A DNA stretch of 64,000 bases from Lactarius indigo (taxonomy: Eukaryota; Basidiomycota; Agaricomycetes; Russulales; Russulaceae), in contig JAFKAC010000010.1 in NCBI GenBank assembly GCA_025766275.1, positions 1,674,001-1,738,000 of the forward strand, given 5' to 3'. Numbering within the stretch: the first letter of the stretch is position 1; every line of letters begins with the position of its first letter. Both the position numbers and the translations under genes were made by a program. The notes beneath the pieces are model-generated. The model searched no databases. It was not told the DNA's origin and saw only the letters and a list, made by a program, of their open reading frames with translations. This document shows, one piece after another, positions 30,830 through 41,253 of the stretch.

Positions 30830-31531
30830 GTCACAACTTTAAGCGAAAACCCAAGAAAATTATACCTGTCAAACATCAACCTGGAACCCATCACAAATTG
30901 GGCAGTCACCCTGGCATCCTCTCAATGCACTACAAGAAGGCGTCACCACCGTCCCCAAGTAGATACCCATCCCCTTACCTCTACAAACACTACCCCAGTA
31001 ATCCCTAGACGAGCAGCACGTACCCATCAACAGACCCCTAGCCAGATCCCTAGCATTAACCAGTCCAGTCCAAACGAACCTGTTTTCCCTAGTATCCAAG
31101 ACATCCCTAGACAACACACCACTAGTAGTGACGAAGCCCAATACCTAGAAACCCAACCCAGAGAAATTAACTGTCACCTCCCTGAGGTGATCCTAGTAAC
31201 CAAAAGTTTACCCACACGAACCCCCAGAGAACTTGACGTCTTCAAATGCCACTGTACCCTCCTTTACCAAAACCGACACGCCCAAGAAACCTTATTCTTC
31301 ACCCAACCACTTACTAGGGCAACCGAGATCACCACCAGCCCCTTATATTTCCAAGACTTCTTGTGGAGAAGTAAAACCATCCTAACCCATTTTGGTGTTT
31401 GGGAAGAATACCACTGGATCCGTCGACAACAAAGAACCAATCACCCAGACCGTGCCATCTTGCTCCCTGCCTATAAAGTTTATTACCCTTGGAACATAGA
31501 CAGTTGGACTGTCACCCACCTGCAAACTTAG
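30830..31531 (+). other. Open frame upstream of Gyp3 gag, no ATG
   Basis: 234 codons open between the TAA at 30827 and the TAG at 31529, ending four bases before the gag ATG. No in-frame ATG was found; the first part is Ser/Thr/Pro/Arg-rich and the last 115 codons (from 31187) look like an ordinary protein (VFKCHCTLLYQNRHAQETLFF.., then FGVWEEYHWIRRQQRTNHPD). I do not recognise it. It could be a leader ORF, an N-terminal piece of Gag translated from a non-ATG codon, or a remnant of another element. Confidence 0.4.
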
Positions 31532-31534
31532 TGT

Positions 31535-33085
31535 ATGAATACACAACGACCCCTCACAAATGAAGAAAAGGCCCACATTCCAGTATACTTTTTCGACCCC
31601 TATTTTTCTCTCACCGACAACCATTACTACGCCAAGTGGAAGGAAGAGGATATCTATAGTCCTACAGGAAAACACCTGTGGACAACAGTTGCCACCCAGC
31701 ACCAAATCGTTTTTCAAGACTTAAAGGAAGCCTTTCCTGGTATTGACAAGGTTGAGAACCTAAGCTACAATTCCCTACACACCACTTTCAAAGGAAAGAA
31801 CGTTCGTTGGAACTTTGTAAATGAACAGTGGATCTACCTAAACAACAAACCAGTCCATTTTAACACACCTAGTCAATCCGAAGATTCCGATAGCGACACA
31901 GAAGAAGTATCGCAAATCCTAGACACTACTACCAAAACACTCTCTGGTCTACTATCCCAAGTAACCTCCCGACCCTCGACACCCCAGATTTCCCCTAGTA
32001 CCTCCAGCCCTAGCCGTTTTCCTGCAGTAGTTCCCCCACACCGACTACCATCACCACCCCTAACTGTTCAAGCCTCCTCCTCAGCACCCCCTTTATCCAT
32101 TCCCCCCATAAGCACTACAATGGCAGCACCTGCACCTGCAAAAATCCTAGGCGCAGCGCCTGAGCCCTTTGACGGCAAGCCCAACCATGCTGAGGCCTTT
32201 TGGAATAACCTAGCCAACTACTTCCACTTAAACCAAGATATCTTTAATACAGAAGATAAAAAGATATCTACTGCTCTCACCTACTTCAAGGTTGGGACCT
32301 CAGCTGGCAAATGGGCTCAAGATAGACAAAAGAAAGCCTTAAACCCAACCGGAGGAGCGGCAATATCCTTTGGCACCTGGGCACAATTTAAAACCAACTT
32401 TGATGCGCACTTTGTCCCTGGCCATACCGCCATGGAATCTACCAATAAAATGTACTCCCTAAAAATGGGCACCCGACCTTTCAATGAATGGTTCCAAGAA
32501 TGGTCGACCCATGCTGTACGCAGTGGTGCAAACGAACAAACCAAGATGTATGCTTTTCGACAAGCCATCCCAACGGCTCTAAACATGAAGCTGCTTGGCA
32601 TATCCCCCATCCCTACCACCTTCGACACCCTTGTTGAAAAGGCAAGAGAATTCGATCGCGCATATCGAATTTATGCTGGTCATGCCATCAACCAGTTCAA
32701 CAAAAATCACAAGCCGACCTCAGGACGAGCAGTCCTAGCAGAGGACGATGGTGTAAATGTCAACGCCTCCTCATCACACACCACCAAGCCAAGAGCCAAG
32801 CTCACCAAAGAAGAGCGGGAGCACCACTTCAAGAATAAACTCTGTCTGTACTGTGGCAAGCCAGGCCACGTCCTTAAAGAATGTCACGCCAAAACAGCAG
32901 CTATGAAGGCCAAAGGAGGCCAATCCAACAACAACGCTAGGGCGCGTGGCGCCTTTGTTGATGAGCCAAGTCAGGAGGAAGCACCTGCTGACCACCCAGC
33001 AAACATTGGAGCGGTATATCGAGAGATACTCCCTTTTGACCCGGACGCACGTCTGTGTTTGGTGCCTATTAATGAGGATTTTTAG
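31535..33085 (+). CDS. gag: Gyp3 Gag (516 codons)
   Basis: Starts MNTQRPLTNEEK. N-terminal domain to about residue 115, a Ser/Pro-rich linker, a capsid-like region after MAAPAPAKILGAAPEPFDGKP (about residue 195 on: FWNNLANYFHLNQDIF, MGTRPFNEWFQEWSTHA), and a CCHC knuckle (CLYCGKPGHVLKEC, near 32847-32890). Frame is fully open, in contrast to its pol. It differs clearly from Gyp1 and Gyp2 Gag and starts with ATG. Pol follows directly after the stop at 33083-33085, in another frame. Confidence 0.85.
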   Translation: MNTQRPLTNEEKAHIPVYFFDPYFSLTDNHYYAKWKEEDIYSPTGKHLWTTVATQHQIVFQDLKEAFPGIDKVENLSYNSLHTTFKGKNVRWNFVNEQWIYLNNKPVHFNTPSQSEDSDSDTEEVSQILDTTTKTLSGLLSQVTSRPSTPQISPSTSSPSRFPAVVPPHRLPSPPLTVQASSSAPPLSIPPISTTMAAPAPAKILGAAPEPFDGKPNHAEAFWNNLANYFHLNQDIFNTEDKKISTALTYFKVGTSAGKWAQDRQKKALNPTGGAAISFGTWAQFKTNFDAHFVPGHTAMESTNKMYSLKMGTRPFNEWFQEWSTHAVRSGANEQTKMYAFRQAIPTALNMKLLGISPIPTTFDTLVEKAREFDRAYRIYAGHAINQFNKNHKPTSGRAVLAEDDGVNVNASSSHTTKPRAKLTKEEREHHFKNKLCLYCGKPGHVLKECHAKTAAMKAKGGQSNNNARARGAFVDEPSQEEAPADHPANIGAVYREILPFDPDARLCLVPINEDF

Positions 33086-36000
33086 GCTCTTCCATTGTAG
33101 CACTGTCGATTGGAAGTATTCGTGCCAGTAGCGTTGTACACGGCCTTTCCCTATTAGAGACGCTCGGAGCCGAGCATGTACCTGTAGAAACAATTCGGAA
33201 TAGGAGAGCTCCTTCAATTGTTCTCAGAGTTACACTAGTAGGAAAGAAGTCTGGCAGAGAAATCGGTGCCCGTGCCCTGTTGGACAGCGGTGTGGAGGGC
33301 ATCATCGTGGATGATGGGTTTGCGTGAGCAAACAACCTAACAATGAGGACACTAGTCAAACCCTTACCAGTTAGAAACGTGGATGGGTCTCCCAACAAGA
33401 CGGGATCTGTTAGGTATACAACGATCCAAAGGCTACGGATCAGAACTTCTGACAACAACTACCACGATGAAACTGTGGAGCTTTACGCAACTACTCTAGG
33501 GGAGCATGATATAATCTTAGGAACAGATTGGCTCCAAGCACATAACCCAGAAATTGATTGGCTTCAACCAAGAATAGCCTTCACCAGATGCCCAAAAACC
33601 TGCACCTTGTCCTCCTCTGCAGTCATTATCTCTTCAAAGACACCACAAACGCGACACACAACTATTAACATCCTCGAACTTGGCCATGACCACGAAACCT
33701 ATCTCCCCATGAGCGAGGAAATTGAACCCCTGGAACCTGCCTTCATCCAAGATGCCTGCGAACCCTGGCTGTGGATTCACAGCTTTAGCAAGTATGACCA
33801 CCTTGCCATTCGAGCAAAAATTACCACAAGCACCAAGATAGCAGCACGCACTGCACCCAGGCCTTCCACCGATCACATCCCAAGTCATTTCCAACATTAC
33901 ACCAAAGTATTCAGCGAAATTGTGTCCCACTGACTTCCCAAACACCAACCTTGGGATCATGCAATTGATCTCAAGCCAGGAGCCACTATGAAGAATTGTG
34001 GCATTTATCAACTTACACCAAAAGAATCTGATGCCCTCAAAGAATATATTTCTGAACACCTAAAGAAAGGCTACATTCGACCATCTAAGTCACCCATGGC
34101 TTCCCCCTTCTTTTTTGTCGACAAGAAGGATGGCAAACTCCGACCCATGCAGGACTACCGTGCCCTCAATGATATAACCATTAAGAACGCAGCACCCCTT
34201 CCCCTTATCCCTGAACTTATTGACAAACTCCATGGCGCGCGCTACTTCACCAAGCTGGATATTCGCTGGGGATACAACAATATCCACATCCATGAAGGCA
34301 ATGAATACAAGGCAGCCTTCAAAACATCCTTAGGACTTTTCGAACCCACAGTAATGACTTTCGGCCTCTGTAATGCCCCTGCCACCTTCCAAACGTTCAT
34401 GAACCAAATCTTCAAGTCCTTGATTGACGGTGGACATGTAGTGGTCTACCTCGATGACATCTTGATCTTCACGGAAGATATCTCTTCCCTTACAGCGTTG
34501 ACACACGACGTACTTCAACGGCTGGAACACCACGACCTCTATCTGAAACCTGAAAAGTGTACCTTCGCACAAACTTCTGTTGAGTACCTCGGAATCGTCA
34601 TTTCTGATGGCCAAGTTTCTATGGACCCTGTGAAAGTTGCGGGCATCACTCAATGGCCCACCCCACGCACTGTCAAGCAAGTGCAAGCCTTCCTAGGCTT
34701 TTGCAATTTCTATCAACGCTTCATTAAGGACTACTCCACTATCGCCTGCCCCCTGTTTGACCTGACCAAGAAGGACGTCCCCTTTTCTTGGGATACCGTG
34801 GTGGAAAGCGCTTTCCGCACCTTGATCAAATGCTTCACCAAGGCTCCTGTCCTTGCCCTGCCTGACCATTCTAAGCCTTTCCGCCTCATCACTGATGCGA
34901 GCAATTTTGCTACCGGTGCCATTCTTGAACAACCTGATGCCCTGCAACGTTGGCACCCCGTCGCCTTCCTGTCCAAATCCCTCCTTCCTGCTGAACATCA
35001 CTACAAGATCTGCGACAAGGAACTTCTCACCATCATCCATGCCATCTATTTTACCACTAAGCAGAAGCTTTCCCGCTGTCAGGCCCGTTGGGCCTTGTTC
35101 CTCTCTCGCTTCCAGTTCATCATCATCCACAAGCCTGGTACACAAAATAAGTCTGATGCCCTGTCTCGGCGTCCAGATCATAAAAAGGGGATAGCAGATG
35201 AAGATGAAAAGCAAGTACTCCTGGATACCAAATATTTTTCCATCAACACAGTACAAAGAACTGCAGTAACCATTCAAGGAGATACTGCCCTCCGACAGCG
35301 TATCAAAAACACCCAGACCTACGACAAAGAAGTCAGCATGGCCCTAGAGTCCCTCTTAAAAAATGGCCCTCGATCCCTAGCTAAAGGCCTAGAAGAATGG
35401 AACTTAGAAGACGGCATTATCTTGTTCAAAGGACAAGTCTACATTCCAAAGGACAACAACCTACGAAGAGACATTGTTAAAACATACCACGACCACATCG
35501 CCACAGGACACCCAGGACGATGGAAGACCTATGAGTTAATTTCCCAAGACTTCTGGTGGCCAGGCATATCAACCTTCATTAAAACCTACATTGATGGTTG
35601 CGCCACATGCCAAGCCACTAAAATCAAACCACATACCCAAGTACCCCTACAACCAAACATAATTCCCGAAGAAATATGGGGAACCATCACAATGGACTTC
35701 ATCACCGACCTTCCCCTATCCCACAACTATAATTCACTATTTGTAGTGGTCGATCGACTCAGTAAAGCTATAGTTATTTCCCCTTGCAACAAAACCATCA
35801 CTGTGGACAAAACAGCCCAACTCTACTTAGAAAATGTCTGGAGACATACCAGCCTCCCCCGACAAGTCATATCCGACAGAGGCCCCCAATTTGCATCAAA
35901 GGTCATGCAAGAAATCTGGAACAAACTTGGAGTCAAATCCACACTATCTACAGCTTTCCACCCACAAACCGATGGAGAAACTGAACGAGTTAATCAAGAA

Positions 36001-36678
36001 CTTGAACAATACCTTCGTGAACATAGCGCAACCCACAAGTCACCCTTCGAGGTTTGGTATGGGTACAAACCAGAGTTCATTCCCCCCACCCACTCCACCA
36101 CCAAGATACCCACAGCTGAAGAAAGACTAAACACACTAAACCAAATCCGCTCTGAAATAACTGCAGCCCTCAAGGTGGCAGCAGAAGTAATGAGAGGAAC
36201 GAAAACATCCACCCCCTCTCACGAATTCAAGACAGGCAATCTAGTCTGGCTGGAAGGAACCAACATTCATACTACCCACCCCAAAGCTAAACTTGCCCCA
36301 TGACGCCACAGCCCCTTTAAAGTCCTTTCCACCTGGGGAGTCAATTGCAAACTCCAACTCCCAAAGACATGGCGCATCCACCCAGTCTTCCACAACTCCT
36401 TGATCTCTCCATACAAAGAAAACACTATGCATGGCCCCAACTTCACCAGGCCACCCCCTGAAATCATCTAAGGGGAAGATGGACACTACGAAGTTGAAAA
36501 GGTCCTGCAATCCAAAGTATCGCCTAACAAAAAGGGCATACTCTACTTGATCAAGTGGAAGGGGTACCCTGACTCTGAAAACTCCTGGCTCCCCTCCTCC
36601 CAAATGACCCATGCGCAAGACCTTGTTAGTCAATTTCACAAGGCCAACCCCAGCGCCCCTAAAACCAAAGTCAACTAG
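33086..36678 (+). pseudogene. pol: Gyp3 pol with stops and two in-frame deletions
   Basis: One frame from protease (ALLDSGVEGIIVDD near 33270) through RT (YLDDILIFTED near 34450), RNase H, integrase (TMDFITDLP, SDRGPQFAS, TDGETERVNQ) and chromodomain (HYEVEKVLQS..LIKWKGYPDSENSW near 36485-36570), ending at TAG 36676. Stops: TGA 33327, TGA 33931, TGA 36301 and a TAA-type stop near 36468. RNase H jumps from KELLTIIHAI to YFTTKQKLSRC near 35047, losing about 25 codons including the TDH region. Integrase jumps from LEQYLRE to HSATHKSPFEVWYG near 36022, losing about 28 codons after the catalytic Glu. Inactive, but probably recent judging from the intact gag. Confidence 0.85.
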
Positions 36679-36714
36679 TGCTAGTGGAATAGCACGACAT
36701 TAAAAAGGGGATAC

Positions 36715-37400
36715 TGTCACGAACCTATAAACCTGGTCGTGACTCAAGGCACTAAGGACCGGACCGGACCAGGCTTATGTCATCAGCTTCCTAAAGGGGA
36801 AATCCGAGATCGGAGTTCGAATTTCGCTCTCCGACGGTCACATGATGTGTCACGTGATTACTCTGCCCTTCCAAGTCACATGTGTACATGCACGTGTATC
36901 AATCAACGGTTGATCATTTATCAATCAACAAAGATAATCAACCAAGTCACAAGGAACACGTGTTCCTATCACGGGTTCCACAGCAGCTGTGGAATCACGC
37001 CACTATGGCACAATATGGTGTCATCAACTGCGGCGCAGTCGTACCATGCTTATCCTTCATTTTGATTGGACAGTATTAATAACTAGTCTCTAGAATGTTC
37101 CAATCCGCAGTATTGCGCAGCACTCGTGGACAGGCCCTAAGCCTGCCCTAAACCTACGCACAGACCACCCCCTGTAGTATATAAGCTAGCGCAATCTATC
37201 GGACAGTCTATCGGACAGTCCCTCAGACTGTCCACTTGTGACATCTTCCCTCTCTTGCCTCTCAGCTCCTTTGAGTGCCCCACCTTGTGTGCGCCACTAT
37301 CTTCTTTGAGCCAAGATGCCTCCTCTTTGCCCCCCTCGACGCTCTCTCCATCTCTATCTCGCCCGCCGTCATCTTCAACCATATCCCTCGCTGTTGAGTG
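36715..37400 (+). mobile_element. Gyp3 3' LTR (right end uncertain)
   Basis: Starts TGTCACGAACC after the purine tract. TATA box gtatataagc near 37178, followed by the repeat tatcggacagtc twice (37196-37220) and cctcagactgtcc, which can form a hairpin. Several CACGTG-type motifs lie upstream. The right edge is blurred: Gyp2.4 coding sequence is recognisable from about 37410, and no 3' partner fixes the end. Confidence 0.7.
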
Positions 37401-37409
37401 ACAGTGAGT

Positions 37410-38137
37410 TCACCACAGATGAGGCAGGAGCAGAAGGAATATCAGACCCAGCTGAGGATGAAGACGAGCTTAGAGACCATTACCCCATCAGGCACGCATT
37501 CCTCACACATGAATTCTACACTGAAGATCCAGCCACCACTCCCTACCTCATCGACGCAGCAGGGAACCCTCTACACCAAGGGCAAGTTGCTGTGGCACAA
37601 GCAGCTTGTTATACACCAATGGGCGAGCAAGACCCAGCAACCAGAGCAGTCATCCCTGAGGGGTTCCAGGTCAATCGAGGACCCAATTACATTCCGTTCC
37701 CGATCAAACTCCCCAATGGACCGACAATACAAGCGTCCCACATACAGGTTATCCAAGGAGGAGACCCCTTTGTACTCGGACTAGCTCCAGGATCAGGCTT
37801 CCTCTACAGCAAACCCCTCTACACCACACCACACCTCTCAAAGGACAACCGAGCCTTTATTCCTCACAAGGAATATTTTATGCTTCGTGACTGTCACCCC
37901 ACTGACCTATTACTAATATGTATTGGGGACGTCACATTGATTCAAGAGCTACGCCGATGTCAGCAATTCGCCTTTGCCAAAAACCAATTGGAGAAACAAA
38001 TTTGGCAGCTGCAGGAGGAGAGGTACATGGTGGCAGAGGATAAAAAGGACAGTCTCTATCATCTTGAAAGGGCTAACCTGTTGGCACGTATGGAGGACGA
38101 AGCAGAGCGGATGAGGCAGGAGTTGAAAGCGGACTAG
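37410..38137 (+). pseudogene. pol: Gyp2.4 pol extension, C-terminal fragment
   Basis: About 240 codons matching the end of Gyp2.1 pol almost residue for residue (DHYPIRHAFLTHEFYTEDPA.., PEGFQVNRGPNYIPFPI.., ASHIQVIQGGDPFVLG..) and its coiled-coil tail (QLEKQIWQLQEERYMVAEDKK). The frame extends upstream to 37316, but that part is Gyp3 LTR. The fragment is open to its natural stop at 38135-38137, while the matching Cys codon is a TGA in Gyp2.1 (7319). The overlapping +1 frame is also open here (37398-37784). Confidence 0.82.
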
Positions 38138-38169
38138 TGAGGTGGGCCTCACTCCTGAAAAGGGGGTGA

Positions 38170-38667
38170 TGTTACAGTACAGACTCTGATGTGTGACTCA
38201 TGACCGGTTATGACTACAGTCCGATAGTAGTATTAGTCATGGACCTTTACATCGTATCAGTCAGCATAGTAGTTCACATGTGATTGTGACTCATGTATGA
38301 CTCATTCCTAGGATAGCTGTACTAGGGTTCGAGCTAGTTATGCTACTGGTTTTCTTGATGTTCTAGCAGCGCTTTAAAGCTCGTGTGTATCTGTATAAAT
38401 AGTTACTTCAGAAGACCAAGAGTACCCATCTTGGTCTTCTTCAATCCCCATCTTGACTTGTCTTCTGTTTGCCTTAGTCTTTGACTAAGTGTGCTTCTGC
38501 TTCTATCCACCAAGGGATAGTATTCTTTCATCTTTGCTGCAGTGTGTGCCAGAAGGGCCCCTGTTCAGCTTGTGTTGGGTGGCACATGATCCCCATTCAC
38601 TCAGCCTTCGCTAAGTTGATTACACCATTCTAAGTCCAAGTTGGACTGACACTGGTGGAGCATAACA
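38170..38667 (+). mobile_element. Gyp2.4 3' LTR (498 bp)
   Basis: Starts TGTTACAGTAC after aaaagggggtga and ends GAGCATAACA. Close relative of the LTR at 7597-8105. Contains gaagaccaagagtaccc..catcttggtcttc, the self-priming inverted repeat. The sequence after it (tcatt) belongs to the KDZ fragment it interrupts. Confidence 0.87.
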
Positions 38668-39705
38668 TCATTGAAAACAAGTGGAGTCACCTTCAGAAGC
38701 TCATTGACATATTTGAGCACCAGGGAGATTCCTTCTTACTCCACCAGCCACTTGCAGATGATTCCTCAATAGTGCCTTTGGGTGACTATGAGGAATATGA
38801 CCATGTGGATGATCTTGGAGATCCTGAAGATACAGATGATGATCATTCAGCCCATGCCTCCATCTGTCCTACTCCGCAAGCACTGGATGGATCTGGTATG
38901 GATGCAACTAATCCTGAGGACTTTCCGGTCCTCCTCCCATCTTCCCTTGGATGGGAATGGTGTGTTAGGCATGGTTTCCAATCCCTTGCTGGAAAGGAGG
39001 TACAGCTATGCCATGCTCAAGCTAGTGAATCCATTCATGGAATCCGCCTTGCTCTTGGATTTAAATCCACTCTGTTCTGCACTCAGGTATGACCTGCTCA
39101 CACACAACAGACAAAGACCCATGCCTGGAATGCCATACACAGTGTTGACACTAATGTCTGTGAGCATGCGCGCATATATAGCATGGCACAGGATGCCTAT
39201 AGGAAGCTCCACAAAGCTGCACCCATTCCACAGGACCTCCCGAAGCTCCATTCAAAGGATCTCCATGTAGCGACATTGGTCCTTGGATCACAACAAGTAG
39301 GACAGCGGAATACACAACAATCCTGGATCTGGGGCTTTGGCAATACCACTGAAGATGATGGAACATGGATGGATGATTGTATGTGCTCCATTGAATTCTA
39401 TATTCATGTGCTCATATATTCATACAGTTGAAAGGGTTCACTGGCTCTGTGCAAGGGCACAGTTTGAGCAGTGGTTAGAGGAACAAGACAGCATCCATAA
39501 TGAAGCTAAATGGATCCCAGCATACTTCCATTCCAAAGCAGAGACATGGAAGAAACTCATGATCATTGCTGCACAAGGTTCATTAAAGGGGCATCAAGCA
39601 TATGCATCATACCAGATGCATGCATGGGAGGGACTTTCCAGAAGCTCTGTGAAGGCTCTTACTCTAATTACTGATGCTCCATTGAAGCACTGTAAGATTA
39701 AATGA
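38668..39705 (+). pseudogene. KDZ-type transposase, C-terminal fragment
   Basis: Two exons. Exon 1 (to 39378): ENKWSHLQKLIDIF, an acidic stretch, EDFPVLLPSSLGWE, then LALGFKSTLFCTQV with a TGA at 39090 (CGA in origin), then RIYSMAQDAYRKLHK and QSWIWGFG. Exon 2 (from 39428): ERVHWLCARAQFEQWLEEQ, AYFHSKAETWKKL, AYASYQMHAWEGLSRSS. This order is typical of the C-terminal half of Kyakuja-Dileera-Zisupton transposases in mushroom genomes (SWIW, then RVEW..RA..RWEEE, then AYFxWKA). The N-terminal catalytic half is missing because the Gyp2.4 LTR cuts it at 38667. Recognised from memory of the family, not by search. Confidence 0.6.
39379..39427 (+). other. Intron in the KDZ fragment (49 bp)
   Basis: GTATGTG..TACAG. 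Splicing joins ..MDD-F-ERVHW.. in frame (split codon T|TT). Size and borders are typical for basidiomycetes. Unspliced, the frame stops at 39429. Confidence 0.65.
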
Positions 39706-40260
39706 GATTGCCTGTCCTGATTCATGTATTCCTCTTATAGTACATATCAATTGACATAAGTGTTTGGTTCTTGCAAATGAAATGAATGGCTTTTCTCAAA
39801 CCCCCTGATCCCCTCTCATATATATCCATTTGCCTGTGACAGGAATCAAGTGGAGGTCTGCTTTTGGGCAATGCTGTTGGACTATCATTACAGTGGATTT
39901 CCCAACATGTATATTCTGAGTATGAACTATTAGTTGTTAGCTATTTCCCCCAACACTGATCATCTATCATTATATATTGACTTGTGATCAGATGTTCATT
40001 ACTTGTCCAATATAATTGTAGTTGTCTGATATGTATGCAATTTGCTATACGTATCTCAACAGGTGATCAATGATCTCACACACCTAAACAGTGCTCACCC
40101 AGTCAAACATTTGAGTTCAAGAGCATCTCTGGATACCCTACATTATCATGGAACTATCTGCATGGATTTCCGATTATCTCCAACCCAGCTGGCGTCAGCT
40201 GGACTATCAATTATGGCGGAATCTCCACCATTGGCCAGTGGTGGCTGAGTATGAACTATT
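39706..40260 (+). other. Gene-poor remains 3' of the KDZ fragment
   Basis: AT-rich. A possible exon lies at 39843-39920 (ESSGGLLFGNAVGLSLQW after a good ACAG acceptor), perhaps part of the same transposon. The 15-base block gagtatgaactatta occurs at 39917 and again near 40246. No complete gene, no terminal inverted repeat that I could pair. Confidence 0.4.
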
Positions 40261-40268
40261 AAAGAATC

Positions 40269-40473
40269 TCACCATTGGTTGGGGGTATCAATTACATAAG
40301 CCATCGCTATCCATTGGCTGGATTGAGCTGTGCGACAGTGATCATTGAGAGTAGTGATGGAGGTGACAGTAGTGAAGAGATGGGGGGGTAATATGAGAAT
40401 GTCCATATTATTGGAGGTGGAATGGGGCAGAAGGGAAGGGTGGTGTGATAGTGCATCCGCATGGAGAGTGGGA
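40269..40473 (-). pseudogene. pol: Gyp4 pol, end of RNase H and linker
   Basis: Reads PGPTLHADALSHHPSLLP and then ILPPHLF. It continues the RNase H C-terminal motif (..LHHMPG) that stops at 41254 on the other side of the LTR-G insertion. The motif HADALSRRP ends RNase H in all gypsy elements here. Sequence decays after about 40330. Confidence 0.7.
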
Positions 40474-40478
40474 CCAGG

Positions 40479-41253
40479 TGTCACAGACACTCTATTTTTG
40501 CCTTATTTTTCTGTATTTTTACAGATTTATTTGGTTAAGATATGAGCCTCCAATGTTGTGCTCAAACATCCAAGTCCTTATCATTAGATATGATAAGATG
40601 GTTAGTCATGTGATGCCAACATGTGCACCCATAAGCATGTGACCCTGGGATAATAACTCCTTATTGGATGTTACCTCTTTAGGTCACTTTCCTCATTAGT
40701 ACAGAAGCTTCTTATTGGACGATAAGCAGGGAACATTCTAGATAGTTCTAGACTACGTTGTCATAGGGTTGTGACTCATAGACAAGGACATGTCATTGTT
40801 CTGTCAGCATTAATGACTATGCATCAGTCAGCACAATAGATAATGCTATTATTAGACACGATGTGTCAGCGTCTGACTCATTACTATTACATGTACCTTT
40901 AGTAATAAGGTTCCATAGTAATTCGAACTCAGCCACAGCAGTGTATATAAACCCTCATGTAGCGTCCTGAGTGGAACCAACTTGTCCTCTTGGTTCTCCA
41001 CTCAGGTGGGCATTCCTTTGTACTTCCCTCTCTCTTCACCAATATTAACTTGTCCTCTTGGTTCTCCACTTAGCATGCCACAGTGTGATCACCAGACCTT
41101 TGGACTTGAATAAAGTCATCACATGTGTCTACTCTCCATTGTGACTGTACGTTCGGCGTGTGACTTGTCTCCACGCTAGGCTTGGGTGTGCTACCTGTTC
41201 AGTTCGCTTACCTCACCTTGGTCTAGTTGTATGTGATAAGTCATACCGCTACA
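40479..41253 (+). mobile_element. Solo LTR-G (775 bp) with CCAGG target duplication
   Basis: TGTCACAG..CCGCTACA flanked by ccagg at 40474-40478 and 41254-41258. It splits the Gyp4 RNase H codons cleanly. TATA box tgtatataaaccc near 40942, a directly repeated block acttgtcctcttggttctcc (40979 and 41046), and aataaa near 41110 give a complete LTR promoter and polyadenylation layout in + orientation. Its last 125 bases match the fragment at 12160-12284. No coding part of this family is in the window. Confidence 0.85.

Larger units (their letters stand above)
30652..37400 (+). mobile_element. Gyp3: third gypsy family, 5' LTR missing
   Basis: Leader with an open frame, gag (31535-33085), pol (33086-36678), purine tract ttaaaaaggggatac, and a 3' LTR from 36715. 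The left end is joined to the Gyp1.2 3' LTR at 30652, so its own 5' LTR and primer site are lost. Pol has a chromodomain, so this is also a chromovirus. Right edge of the LTR is uncertain (about 37400). Confidence 0.85.

Noticed and set aside
37316..37415. N-terminal part of the 273-codon frame at 37316-38137
   Set aside because: These bases are the end of the Gyp3 LTR; only the part from about 37410 matches Gyp2 pol.
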